Shown: one piece after another, positions 12,877 through 23,220 of the stretch | How positions within the stretch are numbered: position 1 is the first letter of the stretch | Layout: every line of letters begins with the position of its first letter | NCBI GenBank assembly: GCA_036345935.2 | Contig: JADWOT020000008.1 | Span: 10,019,554-10,083,553 of the forward strand | Source of the DNA: Taenia hydatigena | Taxonomy: Eukaryota; Platyhelminthes; Cestoda; Cyclophyllidea; Taeniidae | Reading direction: 5' to 3' | Length of the DNA stretch: 64,000 bases | Program-made: the position numbers and the translations under genes | The notes under the pieces: model-generated | Told to the model about the DNA's origin: nothing | What the model saw: only the letters and a program-made list of their open reading frames with translations | Database searches by the model: none

Positions 12877-15107
12877 TTAGGGAGTTTGGACTAACAGATA
12901 CTCGGACGTGAATTTCACTTCTTCTAAAGCGCGAGAACTTAAGTGAGAATTACTTACCAGATCCGTGTCGCGAACTGATGTGTTTCTTTAAGGAATGCTT
13001 CTGAGTGTATCTTTTGGAGCAGAGCGGGCACGAATAGGCCTTAACACCTAATTGAAAAGTGTTCAGACGAAATTTTTACAACCCTTTTTTTCAGTCTTAC
13101 TAGGATGTGCATGCAGCACAAAGCAGACTATGGAAGAAATACATTTCAAAGAGTAGGTGAACTAAACTGAAAATCCAGACCCAAGCAATATTTTTAAAAA
13201 ATGCTATATTACGACTGCATTGAAGCCAACCATTCCCCTAGATATCAATGAATGAGCGGTTCGTGAGAAAGCATACCTTCATGGACCGTTAAGACATGAA
13301 GACGGAGGTAAGAGGGCGTGGTAAATCCCTTACGACACTGATCACAAATGTGGGTTTTCAGATCTAAACATAAAATGAGTCAAGACGCGAATTTTGTTGC
13401 TTGATTTTAGAGTAGTCTGAACAGCGCTCACGTGAAGTACGATGAATACTAAGTAGTAAACTAGGTATAGAAATAGAAAAGATCGCCGTTTTAATTAGGT
13501 TGTAATTGGGTCAGCAAGCGAAATATGAAGTATGAGACACCCGTGGTAAAGACGCAGCATAAATCGAAAATTTAGAAACGGAACACGAAAAGCTGGATAA
13601 ACTAACTTCGGTGAACCGCAATTATGTGCTCCTTGAGATCGGCCTTTTTGAAAAACTTCTCACCGCAATGCGGACAAGTGTACCTTGGGTCTACTAGGAA
13701 AATTGTTTAGTGATAAGGACCAACCGTCCCGCGCAAACTAGTTACCAATAAATACAGACAAAGTAGAAGCGTTAAATGTTAAGCTTACGAGAGGCATGAT
13801 ATGGCAAATAAACATGCCTCAAATCCATGGCGTTAGAGCTATATATATTTGTATTGCATATTAACGCAAGCCTCAAACCACGAGATTGAGAAGTTATAAT
13901 AAGGCAATATACGGGAAGGTGTAAACAGAAATCTGAAAAGTGACTCACGAGCATCCAATCCGGCACTAGGATGCCCAGATGATTTCTGAAATTAGAAAGG
14001 TTACAGTAAATCCACATTCATTTTTAATAAGCCTACATTAAAACAAAAGTGCTAAATCATTTTGGTACAAATGATAATGAGAGCATACAAGTCAATCCAG
14101 TTTCGCTCCGAACTAAAGTAAATGTTGAAGCAAAATCAATATCTGAATAGAATCTGGCAGATATGAATCAGTCAAGTTCGTAAGCAAACTGCCCAGTACA
14201 TTGTAATAAGGCTATGGAATTGAGCAACCTAAATTACTAAACGAAAAGACGTTTCCGAAAATTGCGAAAAAAATTACGTAATTCTAGAAGCCTTCAAAAT
14301 CCCTTTAAGTGTTTGTTTCCCAAAACTATAAACATGGTGAAGCAATTGTTAAAATTATCCGTGCAGACACATGCTGCAATTACGGTCCGATATTTAGCAA
14401 TATACTGTGAAACTAGGTTAAACAAATAGAGGTGATGCTGCATCTAAGGATGTCTTACTGCGACAAAACCGCGGTCAAGAGTAGGTACAGTTTCCACATC
14501 ATCTACAAGACGCAATCAAATGTAGTGACGAAGAAAGAACAGAAGCAATCAAATTTGAACGTGGGAAATGCAACGCACCAATGTCATGCTTTAGATTCAC
14601 GTGCGCATGTAAAAGGCTGATCATCGGAAATGTCTCACCACAAATCGTGCAAATACTGAGTACCTTATCTGAAAAGACGAATAATTAACATAAGTCAGCT
14701 AAGTGAATAAAACTAAGAGGCATAAAAAAGCTTAGGTTATTATTTAGTATCAAAAAATTGTCAATATTCGGCGACTAACAGTTCAAAGCAGCGAGTAAGG
14801 TGCAACAAGGGTAGTAAATCATATATTTCTCCGCGATTAGATCCATGCATTCACTAAGGTGAACTAATACAGCTCCGATGAAAAGAAGCACACCTAATAA
14901 TAAAAATAAATAGTAAAAAATAGTTGTTGTACAGCTTCACCCAGATTTAACACTTCAGAAAAGGAATAACAAGAAACAGCACTCCAGTCGCATAAATATC
15001 TGTGCAAGCGATTGGAACACTTAGTAAGTAAGAAAACATCCATAGAAAATACCATCCTCATTTTCACACGATTCATCATTAGATTGCAACGAGGACGAAG
15101 GTAGCAT
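12877..15107 (-). CDS. Small C2H2 zinc-finger protein, one finger per exon (6 exons)
   Basis: Exons in transcript order: 15107-15053, 14668-14579, 13693-13607, 13363-13277, 13047-12958, 12923-12877. Total 456 nt, 151 aa, frame closed. All five introns are phase 1, and exons 2-5 are 87-90 nt. Each of exons 2-5 encodes exactly one C2H2 finger with Cys-x2-Cys ... His-x4-5-His spacing: CTICGETF, CPHCGEKFF, CDQCRKGF and CPLCSKRY mark the four knuckles. The N-terminus is acidic and Ser-rich (starts MLPSSSLQSNDE) and the last exon is a short tail. The last intron is only 34 bases. C2H2 arrays of this kind usually bind DNA as transcription factors; no specific family is recognised. The first exon, the weak donor after finger 1 (gtgcgt) and the last exon are the least certain parts; the four fingers are clear. 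Confidence 0.68.
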
Positions 15108-15551
15108 TGCTGTAACTTGGCACGCACCCGACGCTCAAAAATATCAGCTGATGAAAAAGAACTTTCAAAACAGCCCAGAATCACTTTGCCAGTGATGAGA
15201 AATTAAAACAAAAAAATTGAAGAAATAAAACAAGCATTTAATATAAATAGTGCAAAACATTGACTCAAACTTAAACGCGACTGGTCGACTATAGTGTTCA
15301 GACACAAAATAAGGGGTAAATTGCTTGAAAGGCAATGATATCTTTAAGGCTAGCATTGAGAAAGCAAGCCTATGTGTCCCTTTTTAGTGTATTTTAGTCC
15401 TTTTATTGTTAATTTTACTTATAAATAAAAGGCTTAAGCCACTGTGCTCTTAGTTCTCCCTGAAGTCTTAAGATGTCATGGCATTGTGAAAGAAAGTAAT
15501 TTGCTAAGATATCGGATTACTGAGAACACCGACATAAACAAAAGGCTATGT
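15108..15551. other. Upstream flank of the zinc-finger gene; nothing else seen
   Basis: This is A+T-rich sequence upstream of the proposed zinc-finger start codon, likely containing its promoter. No reliable promoter motif or coding frame was found. Confidence 0.35.
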
Positions 15552-15716
15552 TGTAATACTTAATTCTTTAAATGCGCCTTGTAGGCCAAAGGTGGGGAGT
15601 CAATTTGAACCACGTGACGGAGCAGCGCGGAGACTCGCAGGAGTGTGACACATCCTCGGCCTGAACCCCATATCTCGCCTAGCTGTATTTATCACCCCAT
15701 ATACATTAAAGATGTC
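15552..15716. repeat. Diverged dispersed repeat, copy A (leader-like segment)
   Basis: This segment resembles 49084-49247. It starts at tgtaatactt, runs through a similar GTAGGCCA-containing stretch and a G/C-richer middle, and ends at aaagATGTC. The distance from first matching base to the ATG is 160 here and 159 in copy B, so the two are nearly gap-free overall. The ATG opens a short frame (see next entry). Confidence 0.6.
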
Positions 15717-15873
15717 TAAGCGCACGCAGACATCTACTATCAAGGGTAACCAGGAGGGAGAGGAGGAACCCTCTACAATGTTACAAAAAGGCGATAATAA
15801 TCTGCAAATGCATGCATTTGAGCTTAGGAAAAGGCAATTGCAGTATGGTTCAGCAAATATTGCTGTCAGATAA
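15712..15873 (+). pseudogene. Short frame after repeat copy A, possible decayed gene copy
   Basis: The frame starts MSKRTQTSTIKGNQ and runs about 53 codons through a Glu-rich stretch (EGEEEPSTM) before a stop. Copy B opens a related-looking start with a similar acidic stretch (ELEELSTT) at the same relative place. The segment MHAFEL loosely recalls the dynein light chain family, which is expanded in tapeworms, but the conserved C-terminal part of that family is not visible. I regard it as a probable broken copy of a multicopy gene with uncertain identity. Confidence 0.25.
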
Positions 15874-16126
15874 ACAGTTAATCAAAGCCACGGTCTGAAG
15901 GGGCCTATCTGTCCATTCCATTAGTCTTGAATTCAAACAAAACGTCTAAAAACTACGCAGATCTTTTTAAATTGGCTAAAAAGGAGAACATTTGGTAAAA
16001 GCTAGGCAAAATTATCGTCATGGAGGCAACGTTTCGTGCCTCTTGTGCCTTTCCGCCTTACTGTCACTACGACGCTATCCGAGCACACTTGTTTGATTTG
16101 TGTTCAGCTAATAGATTAGTGAGGCA

Positions 16127-16313
16127 TGTATAATAATTTGTTCGTTTAAACTAACGGTTCCGATCAGGGTCACGAAGTTGACGATATTGCCCTAGCTGCG
16201 TTGACTGCCCTGCGGGTCATGCTTGTAGTTCATTTCCTTTGCCCGTTGACTATATATATTCTACTCTATTATTTTGTCTTCTTTTGTTTTTGAGGGAGCC
16301 TCAGTTTGCTACA
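16127..16313 (+). repeat. 5' LTR of the host TRIM (decayed)
   Basis: It aligns with the other LTR copies through CCTAGCTGCG, the TATATATATTCTA stretch and the CTTCTTTTG block, and ends GCTACA directly before the primer binding site. The first third has several differences from the other copies. Confidence 0.8.
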
Positions 16314-16314
16314 T

Positions 16315-16326
16315 TGGAGGCAGCGG
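16315..16326 (+). other. Primer binding site of the host TRIM
   Basis: tggaggcagcgg lies one base after the LTR. It differs by one base from TGGTGGCAGCGG, which is complementary to a tRNA 3' end reading CCGCTGCCACCA. Confidence 0.75.
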
Positions 16327-16484
16327 AAAGCGGACCCGATTCTATGAGGTTCCTGTCTCGATCTCTACCGCCTGTGGCATATTGCAGCGGTGCGAAAGAA
16401 GTGCATGTGCTACGGATGGGAATTTCTCTGACCATCTTTATGGCAGAAGGGCTAAGTACGACGTCCGCCTTCGGCATCGACCCC

Positions 16485-17379
16485 TGTAGCGTCCCGAGGC
16501 TCCCTTAAGGCAAAAGAAGGCAATGTGGCAGGGTAGAATACATATATTCAACGGACAGAGGGAAATAGGCTGCTGGCATGGCCCGGAGGCCAGCCCACGC
16601 AGCTAGAGCAGTACGGCCACCTATGTGACCTTGACAGAAACCGGCAGTTCTAACAAACAAAGTACTACATTTCCCCTCTCTTCTTTCGAGCGTCGTCCCC
16701 GACGCGCCCCTTCATACACCTCCCGTGTCAGCCATCACAACATACTCGGTGCTGCAAGAAGCCCCCACGAGCTAACCATGCCAGTCGCCAACATTCGACG
16801 TGATTGAGGCGATGCTTGACACCAACGTCAGTGATCCCTCTTGACAGTGCATTGCACTTCGAGTTTCGTTTGGCTTTGGAAGAAAGCCCAGAATAAGTGG
16901 TTCTGCCGACCATCAGTATGTCTGTAGGGAGGCGTTAGCACGCCGATCTCCTTAAGCAAGAATATTAGGGGTAATCTTTGGAACGAAACTTTCCGGGTGG
17001 TCCATAGCTAGTGTCGCTTCAGTTGTTGATAGCTTTCTTGTAGAACACGGAGAAGGGGTAGATGCCGGAAGTGGACGTCGTTCGTGGCCCGCTCGTAACA
17101 CATGCACTTCTTTCGCACCACTGCAACATGCCGCAGGCGGTAGAGATCGGGATAAAAACCCTATAGAGTCGGGTCCGCTTTCCGCTGCCACCAATGTAGC
17201 GTCCCGAGGCTCCCTTAAGGCAAAAGAAGGCAAAGTGGCAGGGTAGAATACACATATTCACCGGACAGAGGGAAATAGGCTGCCGGCATGGCCCGGAGGC
17301 CAGCCCACGTAGCTAGAGCAGTACGACCACCTCTGTGACCTTGACAGAAACCAGCAGTTCTAACAAACAAAGTACTACA
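16485..17379 (-). mobile_element. Complete TRIM element nested antisense in the host TRIM
   Basis: This 895 bp element has two 185 bp LTRs (16485-16669 and 17195-17379) with terminal TGTAG...CTACA. It is flanked by a perfect 5 bp target-site duplication ACCCC (16480-16484 and 17380-17384). In its own orientation the 5' LTR is at the right, the primer binding site is 17193-17182, the internal region has no long coding frame, and a polypurine tract (AGAAGAGAGGGGAAA, 16684-16670) touches the 3' LTR. I count 8 differences between its two LTRs (about 4%), so it is not brand new. It is clearly younger than its host, whose LTRs are more eroded. Confidence 0.93.
17182..17193 (-). other. Primer binding site of the nested TRIM
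   Basis: On the minus strand this reads TGGTGGCAGCGG, the exact complement of a tRNA 3' end with CCA. It is separated from the 5' LTR by a single base, the usual position for priming minus-strand DNA synthesis. Confidence 0.85.
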
Positions 17380-17937
17380 ACCCCATCTCCGTGTTCTGCA
17401 AGAAAGCTAGTAACAACAAAAGCAACACTATCCATGGACCACCTGGGAAGGTTTTGTTCCAGAGATTACCCTTAATGTGCTTGTTTGAGGAGATTGGCTT
17501 GCTAACGCCTCCCTACGAGCATATCGATGGTCGGCGGAACCACTTATTCTGAACTTTGTTCCCAAGCCATAAGAAACTCTAAGTCCAGTGCACTGCCGAA
17601 AGGGATCACTGACATTGGTGTCAAGCATCGCCTCAGTCACGTCGAATGTGAGCGACTGGCATGGTCAACTCATGAGTGCTTCTTGCAGCACTGAATACGT
17701 TGTGATGGCTGACGCGGGAGGTATACCAAGGGTCGCGTCTGGGACGACGCTCGAAAGTAGAGAGGGGCAATGAACTACCCGTTCTGGTCAGGGTCACAGA
17801 AGTGGCCATATTACCCTAGCTGCGTAGGCTGGTCTCTGGGCCATGCCAGCAGTTTATTTCTCTCTGCCCGTTGAATATATGCATTCTACCCTGGTATTCT
17901 GCCTTCTTTTGTCTCAAGTGTGCTTCGGGACACTACA

Positions 17938-18958
17938 ATATGTATCGCCTGCTCACTTAAATGAAACTTTAGCGTAGGTATGATAAATAGCTTTAAAGGT
18001 ACTCCTATTAGTGGTTTACGGGAATTCGTAATTTCTGTAGAACACTAACTGAGGCGATTGTCGAAGGCAGACGCCTTTTACAACCCTTACTATACGTCTT
18101 TCGAAAGAGGTATAATAACCCCGACTATTTTTAATATGTTTCAAGTTTTTTTTGGTAGGTTTCAGCTGGCTTTATTTCAGATTAAAAGTCTATAATTCTA
18201 AGTGGAACGAATTGGATTAAAGGGGTTACGCACATTGATTTCTGAATAGCCAAAAACTAGTCAGTTTTGTGCAGAATCAAAATTTCGTGTTCGTTACATC
18301 CTCTCAAGCCCTTAATCGTTCATATTTTGGTTAAATCCAGTTCCTTTAACAGATAGTTTGCCGTTGAAATTTTCTGCTTTATTGTTCCAGTTTAAAAGGG
18401 ATACTATTTTGAAATCACTTATTTTATTGGTCCAAGGAGCCCGATCTAGGCACTACTACCTACGTTGCGTTGCTTGCTGCGGATTTCTTGTATTCTTGCT
18501 TTTTGTGTACGTTATTATTTGCCTTAGAGCGCTCTTTTAGTATCCCTTCTTGGGACTATGGAGAGCTGTACTTCGGATTTCGTATAATTCACACTTTATG
18601 CACCTCTCCGGCGCTTTTATTGAGTCTTCACGCCGCAAATCCCTTTTCATGCCTTACTACGCCATATTAGTCCTTGGATGTGCTTGCGAACAGCAACAAC
18701 CCCCTTTCTTTAGGTTGCACTACTTACATCTCCAGATCTTTTTGCTTGGTATGCGTGGGTTCGTAAAGCCAGTAATGCGATGTGATAATTGCTCCTTCAA
18801 TTTTCAGTGTTATCGTTTGTCAAGGTTGGGTCTTTCAAATCGCCCTTTCAAAACTAATTGTGAATAATTGTTTAAGTAGACTATGTAAGCTTTTCGGATT
18901 CGTTGAGACCCTCCTGTTGTCTCTTTTCTTTCAATTGTTTTTGTGCTTTCGACACTAG
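17938..18958. other. Upstream flank of MED31; no gene identified
   Basis: Roughly 1 kb of A+T-rich sequence lies between the TRIM and the MED31 start codon. Three short plus-strand frames (18358-18867) overlap each other in different phases and look random. The MED31 promoter should lie here; no clear element was recognised. Confidence 0.4.
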
Positions 18959-19656
18959 ATGCAAAACCGTCCAAAGTCTATCCTGACACCTGCAAGGTTA
19001 GGTAACAGTGGTACCATTCGAAGTGAGTACACTTTTGTTTCACTTTTGTGAGATATTCTTGAGGATCCCTGGGTGCGCTTTCAAATTGAACTGGAGTTTG
19101 TTCAGTCCCTTGGCAATCCGGATTACCTGACATGTATGAATATTTTTCCACACACGAGTAAAGCTTTAGTTCTGGCCCAGCAAGGTTGTTTTGATAAACC
19201 GGAGTTTATAAACTATTTGTCCTACTTGCAGTACTGGAAATCTCCGTCATACTCGAGATTTATTACGCAAGTCTCTATCAGTCCTCCGTGACATTCCTTT
19301 ACATTGTAGCCATGCATATGTTCTACCGATAGCACTGATTCTATCGACCATCGGTATACTTGTACCGAGTTTATTAACTGACTGCTTTAAATAACTGTCT
19401 ACGTCGGTATTCGTTGCCATCTTCATAGACTCCCTTTTTTCTGATTTCAAGGTATCCCTTTTGCTTGCACATGCTCGATCTCCTTCAATCTCCAGACTTT
19501 CGACGTGAGGTTGCTCACGAATCGGTTACTCGATTCATTGACGATCAGATGTTACTTCACTGGAAAAATTACTTGCGTAAACGAGCTGAGATGGTTAATA
19601 AGCACGTTCAAAGTCTCGACGCAATGGCTACACCTGGTCCTGGTCCTTCAAGTTAA
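18959..19656 (+). CDS. MED31: Mediator complex subunit 31 (4 exons)
   Basis: Exons: 18959-19022, 19053-19133, 19170-19266, 19452-19656. Total 447 nt, 148 aa, close to the roughly 131 aa of the human protein. The SOH1 domain is unmistakable: [20 protein letters not shown], then [44 protein letters not shown], and [17 protein letters not shown] before a short Gly/Pro tail. MED31 is a small subunit of the Mediator middle module that binds MED7 and supports RNA polymerase II transcription in the nucleus. Introns 1 and 2 are 30 and 36 bases. Intron 3 starts with GCAAGT rather than GT, and only this GC donor keeps the frame and the expected Tyr-Pro junction. The gene sits just inside the right inverted arm. 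Confidence 0.95.
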
Positions 19657-20425
19657 ATTAAGCCAAACGCCGTCTGACAAAAATGTGCATAGTCGTACTT
19701 CCTTGCGTATATGCATCCCTGTACTTCCATTTCATATTCATACTTTGTGCAGGCACTGGTTGATGTGCTTGTGATGATTTCTGTCGATGGGGAAGGGAAT
19801 TGTGTGATGCATCAGTCGCAGAAAAGAACCCAAATTTTAGCTCTTATTAGTAAATGGACCGCATTTAGAGTCGAGTAGTTTACTTTCTATATTTGAACTT
19901 GGTTTAACTGATTTAAGTTGGTACTTCTTTAAGTTAGGAGTTCCTTGTTGATCTACGGTATTGTCCATATGAACGAGGACCAAGGATTCATTTGGTTCTT
20001 GGTAATCACTTGAGACTTGCGGGGTGTGGCTCCTTTCGTGCATCACGCAACGAATACGCGTGTTAACACATTGACACTTTCAAATTGGTAACAATAATTA
20101 GCACCTGACGTGCCGCGATCTTAATCACATTATTTTTGATACTCTCACCCACACTGTGGGGTGCCACGCCCATTGTTACCATTGCTGCCTTTGGAATTTC
20201 CTCTGCCAGTTGGCTGTTTCATGTTTGTCTTTATGCAATGATCAAAAAAACGAATAAATATAATTCCTTGAGTTATTTTTCTGTCCGATTCTGTGTTCTG
20301 TCCCCTTCATTAATGCAAACTTGTGCTATTGAGGTTCTGTCCTGGAGTGTATCTTAAAAGCAAAAGGGTGCTATAGGCTTATAATCAGCATAAGTGTTCC
20401 TTAAATCTGAAACCTTACAAATGGG
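19657..20425. other. 3' flank of MED31; no gene identified
   Basis: This holds the MED31 3' untranslated region and spacer up to the right inverted arm. Short frames on both strands show no motif. An AATAAA-like sequence is present near 20250, but I cannot tie it to the transcript. Confidence 0.4.
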
Positions 20426-21701
20426 ACCTAATGTGATTGAAGTTTGTCGGTCTCAAATCGGCAGAAGCTTTTAGTGGTGGGAAGCACGATGGCTGGCCTA
20501 GCCAAATAGTCACACTCAAGTTGTTTGCCCAGTGTGATTATGGTGATGGATCACTAGAAGGATAGACTCATCACGCCCTGACGGATCCTCTAGTCACCAC
20601 GATGATGAAAAGTTGCGTTCCGCTGCTGGCATGACACTACGAGATTGAGGTGTCGAGAGGAACATTCAGCCATGGTTGGCAGGAATGGCGAAACAGCATC
20701 TTAGCATTTGCATCACTATGGGAAAGAGGGTTGTGGGGCTAGGCAAGTTGTGTTTCGTGTACCACGCATCGACGAATGACAGTGAGTTGCAGTGGTCGAT
20801 CCGTTTGTCACTCACTTGCCTCGCGTACCTGATGGCATTGCGCCGTCTGTGGACTACATACTGGCTGACGTTATGAGAAGTGGCTTTGAATGGACCAGCG
20901 AATGAAGATGTCAGTGACTGTGTCCACTAACTACTTCACGCTTCGGAAGCGCGCACACCCTGTCCTCGGCAGACTGTGGTCGTTTTGTGTGTGGTGGAAT
21001 GCAGACGCAAATGTTCACTTGTTGGGGTCCAAACAATTGCGATTGAGATTTGTCAGTTTGATACAAATTACTTGTGTACAAAAAGTTCATGCTCGGAACG
21101 AGTCGGCAGCAATCGGCACACCTCATGCTCTCTCGTGGGACGACCTGAACTTGAGTTGGTGTAGGATGGAAGGCGGGGGGGAGGGACTGAGCGCACTGCC
21201 TCAATCCCTCTGGCATTCCTCCATGGGGTGGGAGTCACATTTTCTTGGCTTTGCATAAGCATGTATGAAATAGAAGGGGAAGTTGAAAATGCGAGTGAGA
21301 CAGAAAAGGAGGTGGCCAAACGTTTTACAAGTGTCGTTCAAGGCATGTCCTGTTGGGGTGGGACGACGGATTGTAACGGTGGTCACTTTGGTGAATATGT
21401 TGGCAAACTTTCTGAGGTAATTTAAATGTTATCACATAAAGTTGACTAAACTGGGTTGGTTGTATTAACCTACTTCTATCTGGTCTTGAACTTGAATGAG
21501 AAAGGAATGACCCTTGTGATTCCTTAGGATGCATCTGTGCCTCTTCGCAACACCAATTACGAATTGTCATAGCCTCGTGCAGTGAGGAGCGGACTGTCCT
21601 TTACTACTTCCACGTCGGATGCTGCTATACTCGTTCACTCCTCGACTTACGTAGTCGGACCTGATAGTGAAATTAAGAATTTGTCGGTCTGAAATTCGTG
21701 A
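20426..21701. repeat. Right arm of the long inverted repeat
   Basis: This is the reverse complement of 9206-10505 apart from one substitution at 20770 and the absence of a 24-base segment between 20450 and 20451. The outer edge ends ...GAAATTCGTGA at 21701. The whole block from outer edge to outer edge is 12,496 bp. Confidence 0.9.
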
Positions 21702-22873
21702 ATGAGAAGGATCGTCTTGGATGCGGATATACATACTTGTGGCGTAGAAACACGAGACAGCCCAACTCTCTGCATGTGTGACGTAGAGCTATAAGAGGCA
21801 AAATTAATCTTTCCCCTCTCAATATCTCCCTTTCATCGGTGCGATCGATTTGGCAAAGTTCCATATTTCATATTATTTCCTTATCAATCAGGCTTGCGAT
21901 TCGTTTTCGAGGAAAATTTTGTCTGTTGTTCTCACTAATTCAGTGCGTCTGACATCCATCTTCCATGAAGGAAATGCACAATTACTCATCATTTTGTGCT
22001 TAGAGTTTCTTAAATCCCGATTGTGTTATTCCATGGTAATTGAAGTAGCCGCTTATTTATTCATAACGTGAAATAGCACTTTAGTGTTTTTACACGGATA
22101 CAATGACTTTACAATCCGTCCTGTGGTACTTCTAGCCATTTGCTATCGTCAGTTGCTGGCCTGCAGATGTGCTGTTTCTTTTATTAAGGTATACTTATAA
22201 CCCTGTGCTATGATCACACTCCATGACGTATGAATGAGTTGAAAGGTTAGGTTGGGCTAAGGCTAAGATACGACGGTCGCGTTTTTTTCGATGTACCAAC
22301 ATCGCAAACAACTGCACGACACGTATTTTTAGGTGGCGGCTGCTTATTATACATATAGTACATTAATTGAAACCTACTTTCACTACTTTCACCAAAGCTT
22401 TTTGTCCTTCCATTCCTTCAGCAGTTTAAATTGTAATTAATTTTCGAAAATCATCATTCTACATTCGCTTTATTTTGTAGCATTAAGTTGCAGGCGTAGT
22501 TTGCGATGTGCTTTAAAATACCACTACTGCTTTTGCAATACTTTTGCCATTGTTGTTTACCATTCAAGCCAGAGCCATGATGGGAAAAGAAATGCAAAAC
22601 AAGGAACGGCCGTGGGTGACAGTTTATTTCACGGACGCAAAAACTGGAATGCCTTCTCAAAGCGGTTTATCCTAACTTGCTTATGCCACTTCACTTCCAA
22701 CTGTTGTACTCTGCACTATAGCGAAGTCGTGGACAATCCCTTCACGCCGTCTCCCACTCCGGACAGGGGATACGATCAAGCCAACTAATCACTCATTTGA
22801 TGCTAATTTACTATCAGAAGAGGGCTCTTTTCCCCATGCGAAAAATGTCATGATCTAAGTTGACAACCACTAG
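21702..22873. other. No supported gene
   Basis: This is mixed-composition sequence right of the inverted arm. Frames around 22.5-22.8 kb look somewhat coding-like and may belong upstream of the candidate exons that follow, but I could not join them with convincing splice sites. Confidence 0.3.
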
Positions 22874-23220
22874 TTCCACCTTTGTACAGTGCCCTTTTTC
22901 CCGTCTTAAATCCCGGTTGATGGTTGATCGATATGACTGCATGTTCAAAGACGGATATGGCGCTACAATTTACTTTGATGACCCAAGCAATAGTAACCCA
23001 TATTGACAACTTTATTTTTAGCCCCAGCCCAGCAGCAGAACAGAAGCTTGCCGTACCGCTCAAATAATTTGGAGTCACTGACGGAGTGGTTCAAGTATGT
23101 ACCCGAATCATCAGAATGGTTCCCAATCGCCAATTGGATAAGTGATAAGTCAGAATCTCTAGTCTTGGATGGACCATTTCCTTCCAAACACTCGATATTG
23201 TCACTTGTCAATGAAAAGAG
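22874..23220 (+). CDS. Unrecognised candidate gene fragment (two joined exons)
   Basis: Two adjacent open stretches, 22874-22992 and 23022-23220, join across a 29-base GT-AG intron with a T-rich acceptor, giving about 105 continuous codons. The second stretch begins PAQQQNRSLPYRSN and continues through SLTEWFKYVPESSEWFPI. The size of the intron matches the tiny introns in POLA2 and MED31, which is the main support. The protein contains no motif I recognise. The start and the downstream continuation are unresolved; frames at 23.2-23.4 kb and 23.5-23.9 kb could be later exons but do not join cleanly. An overlapping minus-strand frame of 121 codons competes, so this may be chance or a decayed gene. 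Confidence 0.28.

Larger units (their letters stand above)
16127..17937 (+). mobile_element. TRIM retrotransposon interrupted by a nested antisense TRIM
   Basis: This is a plus-oriented element of about 911 bp once the insertion is removed: 5' LTR 16127-16313, primer binding site 16315-16326, internal region to 16484, then 17385-17770, then 3' LTR 17771-17937. The 3' LTR is preceded by a purine-rich tract (agagaggggcaa). The LTRs have decayed at their outer ends and the 3' LTR is shortened to 167 bp. No gag or pol is present, as expected for a terminal-repeat retrotransposon in miniature that would be moved by another element's enzymes. I could not find an outer target-site duplication. Confidence 0.88.

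Noticed and set aside
13949..13985. A 37-base exon between fingers 1 and 2 of the zinc-finger gene
   Set aside because: It has plausible splice ends, but its length breaks the uniform phase-1 pattern, and in the required phase it contains a stop codon.
16122..17942. Outer target-site duplication of the first host TRIM
   Set aside because: The flanking five bases (aggca and atatg) do not match; the LTR ends are eroded, so no duplication can be claimed.
9206..21701. The whole block as one giant DNA transposon with 1.3 kb terminal inverted repeats
   Set aside because: No transposase-like coding region, no target-site duplication at the outer ends, and the cargo is housekeeping genes.
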